From Patiria pectinifera (taxonomy: Eukaryota; Echinodermata; Asteroidea; Valvatida; Asterinidae), in NCBI GenBank assembly GCA_029964075.1, contig CM057149.1, positions 444,465 to 508,464 on the forward strand: 64,000 bases of DNA, read 5' to 3'. This document shows, one piece after another, positions 36,901-48,900 of this stretch; positions within the stretch are counted from its first letter, which is position 1, and every line of letters starts with the position of its first letter. The position numbers and the translations under genes were made by a program. The notes under the pieces were generated by a model. The model was not told the DNA's origin. It saw nothing but the letters and a program-made list of their open reading frames with translations, and searched no databases.

Positions 36901-39900
36901 AACAGGCTCTGCCCACTGATGGGTCAAATTGGATTCAAATTCTTGATGGCGTCGTTTCTCCTGTTCTTTGCGCTCTTGTGCCTCAATACGCTGTTGTTCT
37001 ATTAACAAAAAATATGACATCATCCATTCACATTCAATCACTAGATATACCGGTACATGTACTTATATACAAATAAATCCCTAATAAATACAAACAAAAT
37101 AAAATAAATAAGAAGTGGGCATGAGGGGAACTACATGAATTGTTTTGAGCACAACCTTTGAAACTCTCAAGATCACATGGATACCTCAACATGTTCAAAA
37201 CCAGAGCCTTGATATTGAAAAGTGAAGGGGGGGTTGTGTAATTGCGACAAAAAAAAACAATTGAAATAATAAGTGCTACATCATTAGAAAGAAAATAATC
37301 CAGAATTTTACCTCTTTTGGGGGAGGGGCCACATTTTTAAAACGTGGGAGGAAAAAACAAAAAATCTATCTGTATTAGGCAATCAGAGTGTTTCTGATCC
37401 ATCCAATATATGTGAACAGGGGTAGGTAGAATGTTTACAAGTCAAATCAAAACATATTCTTCCCCTTGGGAGAATTTCACAGTTTTGTTTTCCTATTAAA
37501 AAAGGGACCATATCTGGCATATAACCCAATTTTTGATTGATATGAAGACATTAAATTAACAAACATAGAAAGCCTGTAAAGATTCCTAGGAAATTTTTAA
37601 CTTGCTTTTCATTGTTTTGAGGCATAAAATACCAAATATATATTTCCCCTGAAATCAGCAAAATAAATGTTTGTACAGAGTGTGCCAAAAAGTGCAAAAC
37701 AGTCAGAAAACAAATACATGTACATGTAGTTAAAACTGTTTAACTCCTTGGCTACGGGGAGCGGGCATATTCGCATTGTCGCACGTACACATTACATTCA
37801 TCTCCATCCTGTTGTTGCAGGCAGGTTTTGATTGAAAAGTGTTTTGTTTTAGTAGGGAAAGTTTGGTGAACCTTCATTATTCTTCTAAAACCTAATTTAC
37901 TCATTGAAAGGACCTATTCTTCTCGATTGAGTAGGCTTTTAGCATTAGGAGCTCACTGAGTGCTTTCCATTGTGCACAGGCTAGCAGGCGGTGAATAGGG
38001 GCTTTTGTTCAGTGTAGCGCGCTCCTTTGTATAGGGCATGCTCAGCTGACCACACTGGGCTTTCTGTGTACATGTAAATGTACACAGCCTATAAGCACTT
38101 GCATACACGATGTCTTCAGGTGAGGACGAGCAAACCGTGACTGCTACCAGCGGTTCAGATTCTGATTCGGAATCTGAACAAAGTTCAGAAATGGAAAGTA
38201 GTGACAGTGATTCTAACGAACCGTTAGCAAGGTTAGCGAAGCGAGCCAAGACAACCCAATCAATTCGATGGAAGGACACAGACAAATTTCCTCATCAGTT
38301 TGGCTTTCATGGTACAATGGGAGTTCAAGTGCCGGGTTTGAATGACCTTAGCGAAGCAACGGAGATCTTCGAAAACTTCTTCCCTCCCGAACTGACGGCG
38401 CACTATGCCGATGAGACAGATCACTAGGCCGCCAAGAATCCATAGCGTCAAATGCCAAGTCCAAGTCACATGAGGGAATAGTTTGATACTACACCAGATG
38501 AGATGTCGGTGTTCCTGGCCATGCTAATCATCATGGGAATAATGCCCAAGCCGGACTTGAAACTCTACTGGATGAGAGCCCCCTATTTGAGACTCCGTTC
38601 TCCCCCAACACTATACCCTGAGACAGATTCATGGACTTGCTGTCCCATCTGCACTTCACCGACAACAGTCGGGCAGATACAAGTGATGGTTTCAATCCAA
38701 CTCGGACCCAAGCCAACTCGGACCCACTACCAACTCGGACCCACGCCAACTCGGACCCACTACCAACTCGGACCCACTACCAACTCGGACCCACTACCAA
38801 CTCGGACCCACAACCAACTCGGACCCCTACCCACTCGGACCCATTCATGACCAACTCGGACCCATCGTTTTCAATCATTCGACATCGTTTTCAATCATTC
38901 GACATGTCATAAAGTTTGTCCACTTCTCATCTGTTATTACAGCGATGCTGTTTCGTATAAATTTTCATTGTAATTGTAAGGTAAATTATCAGTATTGCGG
39001 CATTAACATAACATTTTTGTCACTGTAAAGCGCATTGAAATGCTATTTGAAATGCGCTTTAAAAGTGTAATTAATTATTTATTATTATTATTCATTTCCT
39101 TTAAAACATATTGCGCTTTAAAGGTTTAACCAATTATTTATTTTCATTAAAACATATTAATTGACATTGTTTTTCATCCAAACTTCAATGTAACGAATAT
39201 ACAAATTCAGAACAGATCTTCATAAAAAAATAAAATTGAAAAGTATGGCATTGAAACATAAACACTTTCAAACATAACATTATTAACTCAATAAATATAT
39301 TAAAGTAAACATTATAAGTCAATAAATAAAATAAATAAGATATAAAAATGAAGTCTATTCTAATCTCTATTTCAAAAAACAACAACACATAAACACCACT
39401 GCATACACTGCAAGAAAAACGAAGGTTCCATAATAAACAAAAAAGTTAAATCAAAAAAGTATAAAAAGTTAAACAGATTCGTAAAAAAAACCCACAAAAT
39501 TCAAAGCCAGTATGTGAATTTAAAAAAAAAGATCAAGTTAAATCCCCTACAAAAAGATGCAACGTCAATCATCAAAAAGGAGTATTTGAGCTCTGGGAAG
39601 ATTATCCTTCAAGGCCTTACAGGTAGCTACACGAAAAAAATCAGCCCATGACAAGTAATCTATTAATTAATTTCAACCTTAATAGCAGGAAGCTCCTAAA
39701 TTTGTTCTGAATATAGTGCACACCACTTAAAACCACTGTTACACAACACAAAGGCCTGCAAAAACAAACAAGCAATATATTTCTTACTAAAAATTATAAT
39801 CCTTTGAATTTCGTTTGGAAAAGAAAATCGACATTTTGAAAAGCATGTATATATCAAGTTGTACAAATGACATACGATATGCCTAACCTATACTATACGC

Positions 39901-42900
39901 TTCTTGGTTTAGCTTCACAGGTCACGGTTTCAAAAAGCTAAGCACGTTTAGTTTCATGACGTTCAAAACAATAAGCGTTTAGCAACAGTATACTGTAGAC
40001 ATCATAAAATACCACTCCACACAGCGGCAATAAAAGAAAACAAAACTAAAAGCCCCATTCTGCCCAATATAATTACAGAATATCTCCACTATATAAGCAC
40101 TGTAACATTAAGATGACCTATAATTCTAATCTCTGAAATAATGATTGAGTCACTGTTGGGACCAAGTTGGTCGTGCTTTGGTCCAAGTTGGTAGTGGGTC
40201 CGAGTTGGTAGTGGGTCCGAGTTGGTCGTTGGTCCGAGTTGGTCGTGGGTCCGAGTTGGTCGTGGGTCCGAGTTGGTAGTGGGTCCGAGTTGGTAGTGGG
40301 TCCGAGTTGGCGTGGGTCCGAATTGGCATGGGTCCGACTTGGTTTGGGTCCGAGTTGACCTGATACCCAAGTGATCACCTCTACAAGGTCCGCCCGGTGG
40401 TAGATACACTGACTGAGAAATTCAAATCGGTCTACCTTCCTGACAGCCGTATATCAACGAATGCGCCACTGTGGAAGTTCAAGGGGAGATTGAAGTTCAA
40501 ACAATTCAACCCCAAGAAGCGCGCCAGCTTTGGCATCAAGGTATACAGAGTCTGCCAAAGTACGGGAGCTGCCTCCAGATATACATGTACCTGGAACTTG
40601 AAAATACTGTTTTTCTTGACAACTGGTTCAGCAGCCCTTCTCTGTTCCGGGAAATCCACAGCCACAAGACCAACGTCATCGGGACAGTCAGAAAAAATCG
40701 CAAGGACATGCCCAAGGATTTTGCGACTTGCAACTTCATAAAGGTGAAGTTGCATATCGCTCTTCAGACAAAGGCCTGCCTGCCTTGGTCTGGAAAGACA
40801 AGAAAGATGCATGTTGTCTACGATACACACGGCGGCAATGGGGGGCCGGGACTCCAGCAAGCCCGAACGGGACAACAAGCCCATCGAGAAGTCCAAGTGC
40901 GTCATCGACTACAACACAGGCATGAATGGCGTGGACATGTCAGACCAACTTGCCTCATCTCACTGCTCGGTCAGGAAGTCCATCAACTGGTACAAGAAAC
41001 TGTTCATCTACCTGCTAGATGTCTGCCTTGTGAACTCTCATCTTGTGCACGAAGCATTGGGTAGGACTGACAAATACCTGTACTTGAATTTCAGGTGGAC
41101 ACTATAGTGAATGAAATGTTAGATGCCCACACACCAAAACTCCCTGTACATGTATATGGATCTAGAGGTAGACATCCTGTCTTCCTACTCCAGGTAGACT
41201 GTTTAATAGGAAGACATATTCCTGCTGACATACCCTCAACGGGGAAACGTGCTAGGTTGTTCAAACGTTGTGTTATTTGTTCAAGAAACTTCATGAGTAA
41301 AGAAACTAGGTTCATGTGTGAATCTTGTGAAGTTCCCCTTTGTGCTGCCCCTTGTTTCAAAATGTATCATTCGACAAAGGAAATTGTTTGATACCCTGGT
41401 ACAACCCACCTAACAAACATAATTTCACTGTACAGCATTTTAGTTTCATTTCAGTTGTAATTATAAAGAGAAAAAAAGACATTTGAAAATAACATTTCTA
41501 TTCAATTCAGTTACTTCATTTTATTTGTAATTATGAGAATAAGAAAGAAAGAGAAAATCAAAAGTGCAAAATCATTTTTGTAAATGTAAAGAGGAATAAC
41601 AAAGAATTGACAAGAGATATGTAAAAAAAAAATGGAAACAAAAACCCAGTTTCTGTCGTATTGGGGTACATGGTAAGGGTTCAAATGGTAAAAAAGAAAA
41701 TATTTACAGATGAGATATATTTTATGGTATGGATAGTCAAATGGGGGGAGGGAATACTAACGGGTGAAAGTATTAAAAGAAATAGCATCAACTATTCTAC
41801 AAAAATGAACACGTGCAATTCTGAAAGATAAGCAGTTCTACCATAGTCAATTCTTTCTGGGTATACGAACGTACAGAATGTACATGTACACAAAGTCATG
41901 TACATGTACATGTACATGGGCCTACGTGGAAGTAAAATAGCGCGCAATCCAGCACCTCGGCCTGGCCGGCACTGTGTGTGTGTGGCCCGGCGATTATGGC
42001 AGACACTTCCTGGTTGACCCCACCATGTAAGGCTGTAGTCATTTAATACCGGCTGCCCGGCAACTACTCGAAAAACAAGCCCGGGTTCAAGGGGTTGTTT
42101 TTCTTCAATGAAATTGTATATTACATTGTTCATTAAAAACTGACTATTTCTCAATCCACTCCTTTTTACCCCATTCCAATTGATCCAGAAATGCAATCGA
42201 TTTATTAAAAGGTTGTCAATTTTACTAAGGCTGTGACTCACCTGTGATGTCACCAACTGCAATGCCTTTTCACTGCTTAACCCAGATTCAGCATGTCCAG
42301 GTGAAAGTGGGCCAAGTATTAAGTTTACATCCTGTCACTTAAAGCCTCAGTCACACATTTATGGCTTTGAGCTACGGATATCCAAGGTTTAAAATTTGTG
42401 ATAAACTGTGGGAGTACCGTATTCATCCTTTGTACCTCCATGGTTATCCGTCATCTTCCTTGGGTTTATGTGGAGGGGCTACAGAAATTGAAGTCTGTTC
42501 CAAACTTCCGTGTTGAATCGTCATTAAAGTCAATCCATAGTGCAACCGCAGGACATCCGTAAGACAACCGTACTAATTTGTAGTGTTATTGTGGCTATTG
42601 GCACATATTCTTGGAGAGTCGTAGCTCATTCGTGGTAGAAATATCTATGAATTTGCTACGAATGTACTACGGATATGCTGGGATTCTGCTAAGGTTGTAA
42701 TATTTATGCTTTATTTGTAGGAGAACCTTGGTCATCTGTGGCATTAACGTCATTATTCTTAGTAATACCGTCGATATTCTTGAACAATCCGTCCATATTC
42801 TGGACGAACGGCGGTGTATTTGTAAAGAAACCTTAGGACAATCGTGGCTATCCGTCCTGAAACCGTAGTGCATTCTTAGAAAGTCAATTTCTCTACGAAT

Positions 42901-45900
42901 CTGGACGGATCATCTTGATTGATTCATTCTTGGCAAACTGTGGATTTTCATAGCTCCAACCGTGAATGTGTGACTGGAGCTTTAGCATTATCCTGTGGGG
43001 ACAGCAGAAAGTCCCCATAGCTCAGTCCTAACTTCTTAAACAATAAACAACTTCCCCATAATGCAGTGACGATGGGCCCACGCATTCTTGGGACTACACA
43101 TGTGTTGTCACATGGTATTATGGGGACCGAATACGCTATGAGGACATCAGAAAGTCCCCATAACTTGGTCCTAATTTCCCTACAAATAAAAAACTTCCCC
43201 ATAATGCGGCAACATACACAAACACACACGTTTGTTTATGGTGTAAATCAAGGATTTTCTTTTGTTCCTCTTCCCTTTTCCTTTGTTTGTACTAGAACTT
43301 TTTCGCAACAGCTCTCATTGGTTTTGTACACGTTTTCTAATTGAGGTCGTCCTCGATTTGGTCCCTGGCCTCGATTCACCAATGATGTTGCATGCGTGTG
43401 TCTTCGATTTACACCATAACAAACACATAGCCCTTGAGAAAGGGTGGTGGGATGGGGGGGGGGGGAGACAATGTCCACGATAACCAACATGGGAAACATC
43501 TTGAAACACATGTTTTTACCCAGTTCTTTCAGCCATTCCTGCTGTTGTCTTCTTTTAACCTGTGCATTGTGGTCATTCAACCTTGAACCTGCTGACCCCT
43601 AAAGAAGTGGAGAAAAACAAAACTATTGAATGTTCAATATCATCCCAATAGAATAGTATACAAATAATGAATGTTTGTGAGTGCAATGGTAAGACTAATT
43701 TCATGAGGTGAGAGATGAAATGTTCCATTCCACGAGGCGGAGCCGAGTAGAATGGAACATTTCATCTGTCACCTCATGGAATTATTCTTTCCACTGCACT
43801 CGCAAACGTTCATTATTTGTTTTATATAACACCTGAATAAATCCTAGTCATCTGCTTGGTTGACTTTTAATAGCCAATTTATTCAGGTTAAAAACTGTTT
43901 AAAAGTTTGACAAGTTCATCATATTTAATTTATGCAAACTGTTCAACTGGTTGAGAACCATCATATTCAATTTTTATCGATTTAAAACAGCGCCACCACC
44001 GGCAGCAGTGACACTGTGCAATGGAAGTTCTATTCACAGTGCAATAGAACTTCCACTGCACTGTGCACTGCGCACCGTGCGTTGGGACAAATTATTCAGT
44101 GACATGTGATCAACGATCCACCAATCAGATGACAGGGATTTATTTAGGTGTTCTATAAAATAGAATATTATTTATTTCAGAATAACTATGGGAAATGTAC
44201 ATGTACGTGTACTGTACACTTCATGTATAAATATATCATATGTAAGAAGCCATCTCCAGAAAGCTCTGTCCATGTCAGAATTTTTGATTGTGATATAAAA
44301 AATCAACCTTGAAATATCGATATAATCATTACATTGAGTTTCCTTTGATTGAAATCATGAAAAAGTCACTCACACTGATGTTCTTGTCAGGCAAGTAGGC
44401 TAAGTCTAAATTCAGCATAAATGTAAAACAAATGCAATACACAAAGGAATTGTTGCCTTCAAATACTAACCAAAACAATTTCTTCATTCAAAGACATCAT
44501 TTTCTTTGAAAATTTGTTTAGGAAACCTTTTTTCCCCAAACATTTGAAAATCACTAGGATACTAACTTTGATAAATTGTTAAAATTATATTCTTGCACTA
44601 GGTTTTAAGGTACTCTGGAAAATAAATTGATCATCTTTCGGCTGAATCCGCATGTCACGGATGTCGCTGGACCGGATGGAGAAGTGCAAATCAGGATTAA
44701 CATGTATGCTGCATTGGATGCTGTGACTGACTGCTCAGTGCTGAACCCGCCCAGCACTCTGAACAAAATAGTCTGTTTTTAATAAAGACAGACACAAGTG
44801 ATTCTTATGTTGGCTCTTGTTCACATTATTTTTTTCAGTAGTTTTTTAATTATTTAAAAAATAATTGTTTTATATTGTTATAATGCGACACTAGTAACAC
44901 CAATGTCATAATTAAATCAAATAATCAGAATGCTGATGGAGCCTTCTGTCTGTACATGTACATATGTACATTGTATGTACACATGTAGAATGAATATAGC
45001 AATACAGTCGAGTCTCGTTAATACAAACTCGTTCGGACCTAGCCAAATTGTTTGTTATATCAGAATTTTGTACTAAGAGGAACATCAGTCCCATTCATTG
45101 TGCACATAAATGCACAGTCGGGACTAAGGCTTTATGTTTGTTATAACCAGAATTTGTATTAACAGAGTTTGTACTAACGAGAGTCGACTGTATATGGGGT
45201 GAACAATACACAGCATTGGCTGAAAGTCTCCGATAAAAATTAGCATTCCACCTTCAAAAATATACTTGCTCAGATTGAGCCAATAGGCCATAAAACCATA
45301 CATACTTGTCCACCAATAAGAAATGAGGATCTCATGGCTGCTGGTACTATTCGCTGTGTTTCAATAGCACCAAGACTAGATGGGGCAACACCACGGGGTG
45401 AAGTCTCCAAAGAGAATGGATCTCTCAAAGACGTTGTTGTATCAACCTGAACCAAAAAAATAAGATGCCATGTGTCAACAAATGTATTTCCTTCTCCTCC
45501 CCCATCCCCCTCCAAAAAAACCATCAAATAATTTTATGATGTCTGTAGGTTCCAACCCATGTTATATTAATATATATTGCTCAGGGCAATTCCACGGTTA
45601 GTTTTGTTACATTTTAATCAATGTAGCTCTCACCACTCTTTGGTCTCCCTACATGTCAACATGCATGGCTATCAATGCTCCATTTTGGTACCATGAATAC
45701 ACTTACCAGGACTTATGGGCCTTATTCACAAGTTTTGGCCATTTTTGTCAAGTTCCCTGAATGTATGTCATTAATTGTTAACTGTTGAATGCGATGGCGC
45801 CAGACTATTTTTGCAGGCACAATGCAGCCTTACATGTATTTACTGTCATTTTTTTTAAATCTGGCTTTAAACATTAGGGAATGTTTAATTACAAATTTTA

Positions 45901-48900
45901 AATTATTCATTGAAGCAGACTGGAATTAGAAATTAATTTGGATTCATTTCTCTTTGCAAGTTCCAAAAATTAAGATTTCACCCCACTTTCAATTCAATAT
46001 GGCCGACTCGTGAATAAGGCCCTTAACAAAGCCATTGAAGAAAATTCCTTTACACATGTTTTGTGTATAAACAGTACGATTTGTGTCAGAGTGGTAACCC
46101 CATATCCCTATAAACACCCTAGACTGTTGCTACCTAGCACAACTCCCCCCCCCTCCCCTGATACCTCAAAAGAATTCTGGAGATTCTGGTAACATGACCA
46201 ACACAAAGGGAGGGGGGTTCCCCTCTATCACATATCTTTCTACATATGGTTTCGTGAGTTGTAATGAGAAATGTAATCTTGGTTAGTTACATAAAAAAAA
46301 CAGGCAAGGATTAAAAATACGTCTTTGCAAAAAAAGTTTCCTCAAATGTGATACAGCTGAAACAAATTATAGTACCGGTACATGTATTCTGTAACTGCTG
46401 ACTTACTGACAAGTATATTTAACATACATTTCTCATATTCTTTCATCACTTAAAAGAATTGCCATAAAATTGTTAATTACATGTACGTTATGTTATGTAG
46501 TTTAGTTACAGTTTGTACATCCAATTTTGACACAAGCTAAAACATATGCATGTGTAAGAAATTAATAATCAAAACTGCTCTTTTGGCTAAGAATATGAAC
46601 CTTTATTTCTGAATTGAAAACACAAACTCATAATACAATGTGTTCATATTTGATCTCAGTTCAGTAACAAGTGACCGTACCTGTGGTGTGTTCCTTGATG
46701 CTGTCGGGCTTCTCTCATGATGTTCTGGAGTGCTCATCTCATGGTGCATCATGCCCATTCTACTTGCAACAACCTCCCTCACATGCTTTTCTTGCAGTGC
46801 CTGTTGTCGGTTTAGAGCTTCTTGCTCATCTAATCAGGAAAAATAAACATGTAATGCCACTTTGGAGAACTATTTTCCTAGACTTCCAGCTTGCACATAA
46901 AACCATGATGAATCAAGCTGAAGAAGTGATTTATGACACATCCTTCTGCGTGCATATTGTGTGTAGACACAAGACTTATTTCATTCAAAATGTGCACAAA
47001 CAATGCAAGAACCTGTAGGGTGTTTATGTGAGCTCCACAAATATAGTGAACAGTATGAATGGCAGTCAAGAGTAAAGTCCACAAGCGAAGTACAGATTAC
47101 AAGACATAATACGGTGGCATTTCAAAAGTAAGGTGGCATTTCAAAAGTAAGGTGGCATTTCAAACAGAAGCACTTGGGGTGTTTAAATCTGTCAATTCAT
47201 AAGTTGACTTATTTAGAAAATGGACATTTTGCCACCTGATTTTTTCCTCCATTTGAAGGCCAAGTTAAACTTACCTTGCTCCTGTTTCCACTTGCGTCTC
47301 TTTCTTTCAGCTAAGCTCAGATGAGCAAACTCCACCTGACCAATGCCCTCCTCCCTTGATCCTGTCTGATTTCCATCTCCTGTCTTTGGATCTTTCATGG
47401 TCTGTTTTTTCCCCTTCTCCGCAACCTTCTCTGCTGACCGTTCTTTGAGTGTCTTGGATGATACAGCGTTGGCTGCACCTGATGTTTTGCTTGGGGTTGT
47501 AGGCTCTGTGCTCGGCCCAGGGCTTGGGGTTCTTGTCCTTACCTTTCCTACCAATGACAGGATGTTCTGAGATCCTGGAAATGGAGATATGTTCTCATCA
47601 CCTTCTTCCACGGTATGCTCATTGCCATCCTTTTTGTCAGGTTTGGAATCTTGGTTGGAATCATCAAACTTGTCTTTAGGCAGTTCCTCATCTGGAGCAT
47701 TCACTGTTACATCCCCATCTTCTACATATTAAGCAAGAATAACATTTTAAATTGTAAACATAGTTTGAACCAAGTTTATTAATCAAACAATCACCCTTCC
47801 CATTTCAGCATTTTTATAGGAACATTGCTTTCAAAGTGACTGTGAACAAAATCACCCGTGTGTGGATGGTGAACTACAGTTAATATTCCCTTTCTGCAAT
47901 ACCGGTACATTCCAGTTGGGAAAGAGCAAATATGAATCCATGCTGATACAGAATACAATCAAGTATAAATGAATGGATGATATTCCAATAATACTATGAA
48001 CATGTACCATTACAACTCAACATTATTAGAAAGAATTTCTTATCAATTTTTTAAGTTAAGAAACATTTAGCTCCTACCTATTTCAATACTAGCAACTTTC
48101 TCACTGCCTGCTATTTGCCCAATGGACTTCAGTATTGCGTTCAACTGGTCCTGTGTCAGTGCTATGGTGTGAGCATCCTTGGAGTCTTCTTTTGTCTTCT
48201 CACCGACCTTCTGCACATTTCTCTTCACAAAGTCTTTCCCTGTTAACTTTCTGTCAGAGGTATTATTACTTGCTATTTGCCTGCTCCATGGTGAGCCCGT
48301 TTCTTTTGCATACTGGGTATGGCTCTTGGGATACGTAGCCTTTTCAGAGGCGGGTTTCTTTAGCGGAGCTGGTGTGCTATTGGCCTGTGAATCTTGGGCA
48401 GTGGTGACTTTCCTAATGGAATATGTCTGGGCTCTCTTCTTGTATCCAAACTGCAGAAGGTAAATATTGTACAAATTATTAAACCTTAATCAACAAAATG
48501 TGTTCTTCATGTGCTTTTATTTCCTTACCCTTCCGTACACAAACCAATGGAACCTGTGGGCCAGGCATACTAGTAGATGTGCTGATCAACATTTACAAAT
48601 CTTTTTCAAGTTTGAATGGGATTATCCGGAAATTGCCTAAACAGCATTTGTTTTCGGCTGTTTCAGCAAACATGCCAAAACAGCCAGTTATTACCACATG
48701 GTGTTACTGCAAACCGAAACGATACCGATACTCCAGCATGCAAAGCTTAAAATCTTATATGAAAATTCAAGTGACATCACGATGACATCATTACGTGACA
48801 TGTGATGTCACATTATAAAAGTACATATTTTGACAGCCTATATCTACAGAACAACATGTCCAATTTGGTTGAAAGTTGGTATGCACCTAGAAAAGAATGT

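Larger units (their letters stand above)
38688..40367. mobile_element. foldback-type element with inverted minisatellite ends, inserted in piggyBac
   Basis: 1,680 bp flanked by a perfect 8-bp duplication CAAGTGAT (38680-38687, 40368-40375). The two ends are inverted copies: GGTTTCAATCCAACTCGG on the left, and on the right, read inward, GGTATCAGGTCAACTCGG. Each continues as a tandem array of a 16-17-bp unit CCAACTCGGACCCACTA (about 9 copies left, about 12 right, opposite orientation). Removing the element plus one duplication joins the transposase reading frame exactly. The interior is AT-rich with no protein. The structure resembles the TU foldback elements described from sea urchin and FB elements of Drosophila. 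Confidence 0.9.
38110..41391 (+). pseudogene. piggyBac (PGBD-like) transposase, broken
   Basis: Translated pieces follow piggyBac order: an acidic Ser/Asp-rich N-terminus (38110-38427), MSVFLAMLIIMGIMPKP (38503), LLSHLHFTDNSRADTSD (38634-38687), HLYKVRPVVDTLTEKF with FKGRLKFKQFNPKKRASFGI (40376-40560), LDNWFSSPSLF (about 40620), IDYNTGMNGVDMSDQ (about 40910), and the C-terminal cysteine-rich domain CVICSRN...CESCEVPLC...CFKMYH (41270-41380). There are in-frame stops after 38427, frame changes near 38600, 40570 and 40810, a deletion of part of the catalytic region, and a 1,680-bp insertion at 38688-40367. It lies in antisense in the CCDC66 intron between exons g and h. Confidence 0.92.

Noticed and set aside
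38695-38862. CRISPR-like spaced repeats
   Set aside because: The units are directly tandem without unique spacers, in a eukaryotic transposon.
38503-38912. Long frames reading Pro-Thr-Arg-Thr-His repeats
   Set aside because: They are translations of the 16-17-bp minisatellite at the foldback-element end; the opposite array gives the mirror frames at 40089-40409.
40432-40905. 157-codon minus-strand frame
   Set aside because: Antisense shadow of the piggyBac remnant.
47213-47274. Continuation of CCDC66 exon d to a stop at 47213
   Set aside because: It follows a consensus GTAAGT donor, and the next exon (46829) joins in phase with conserved DEQEAL sequence.
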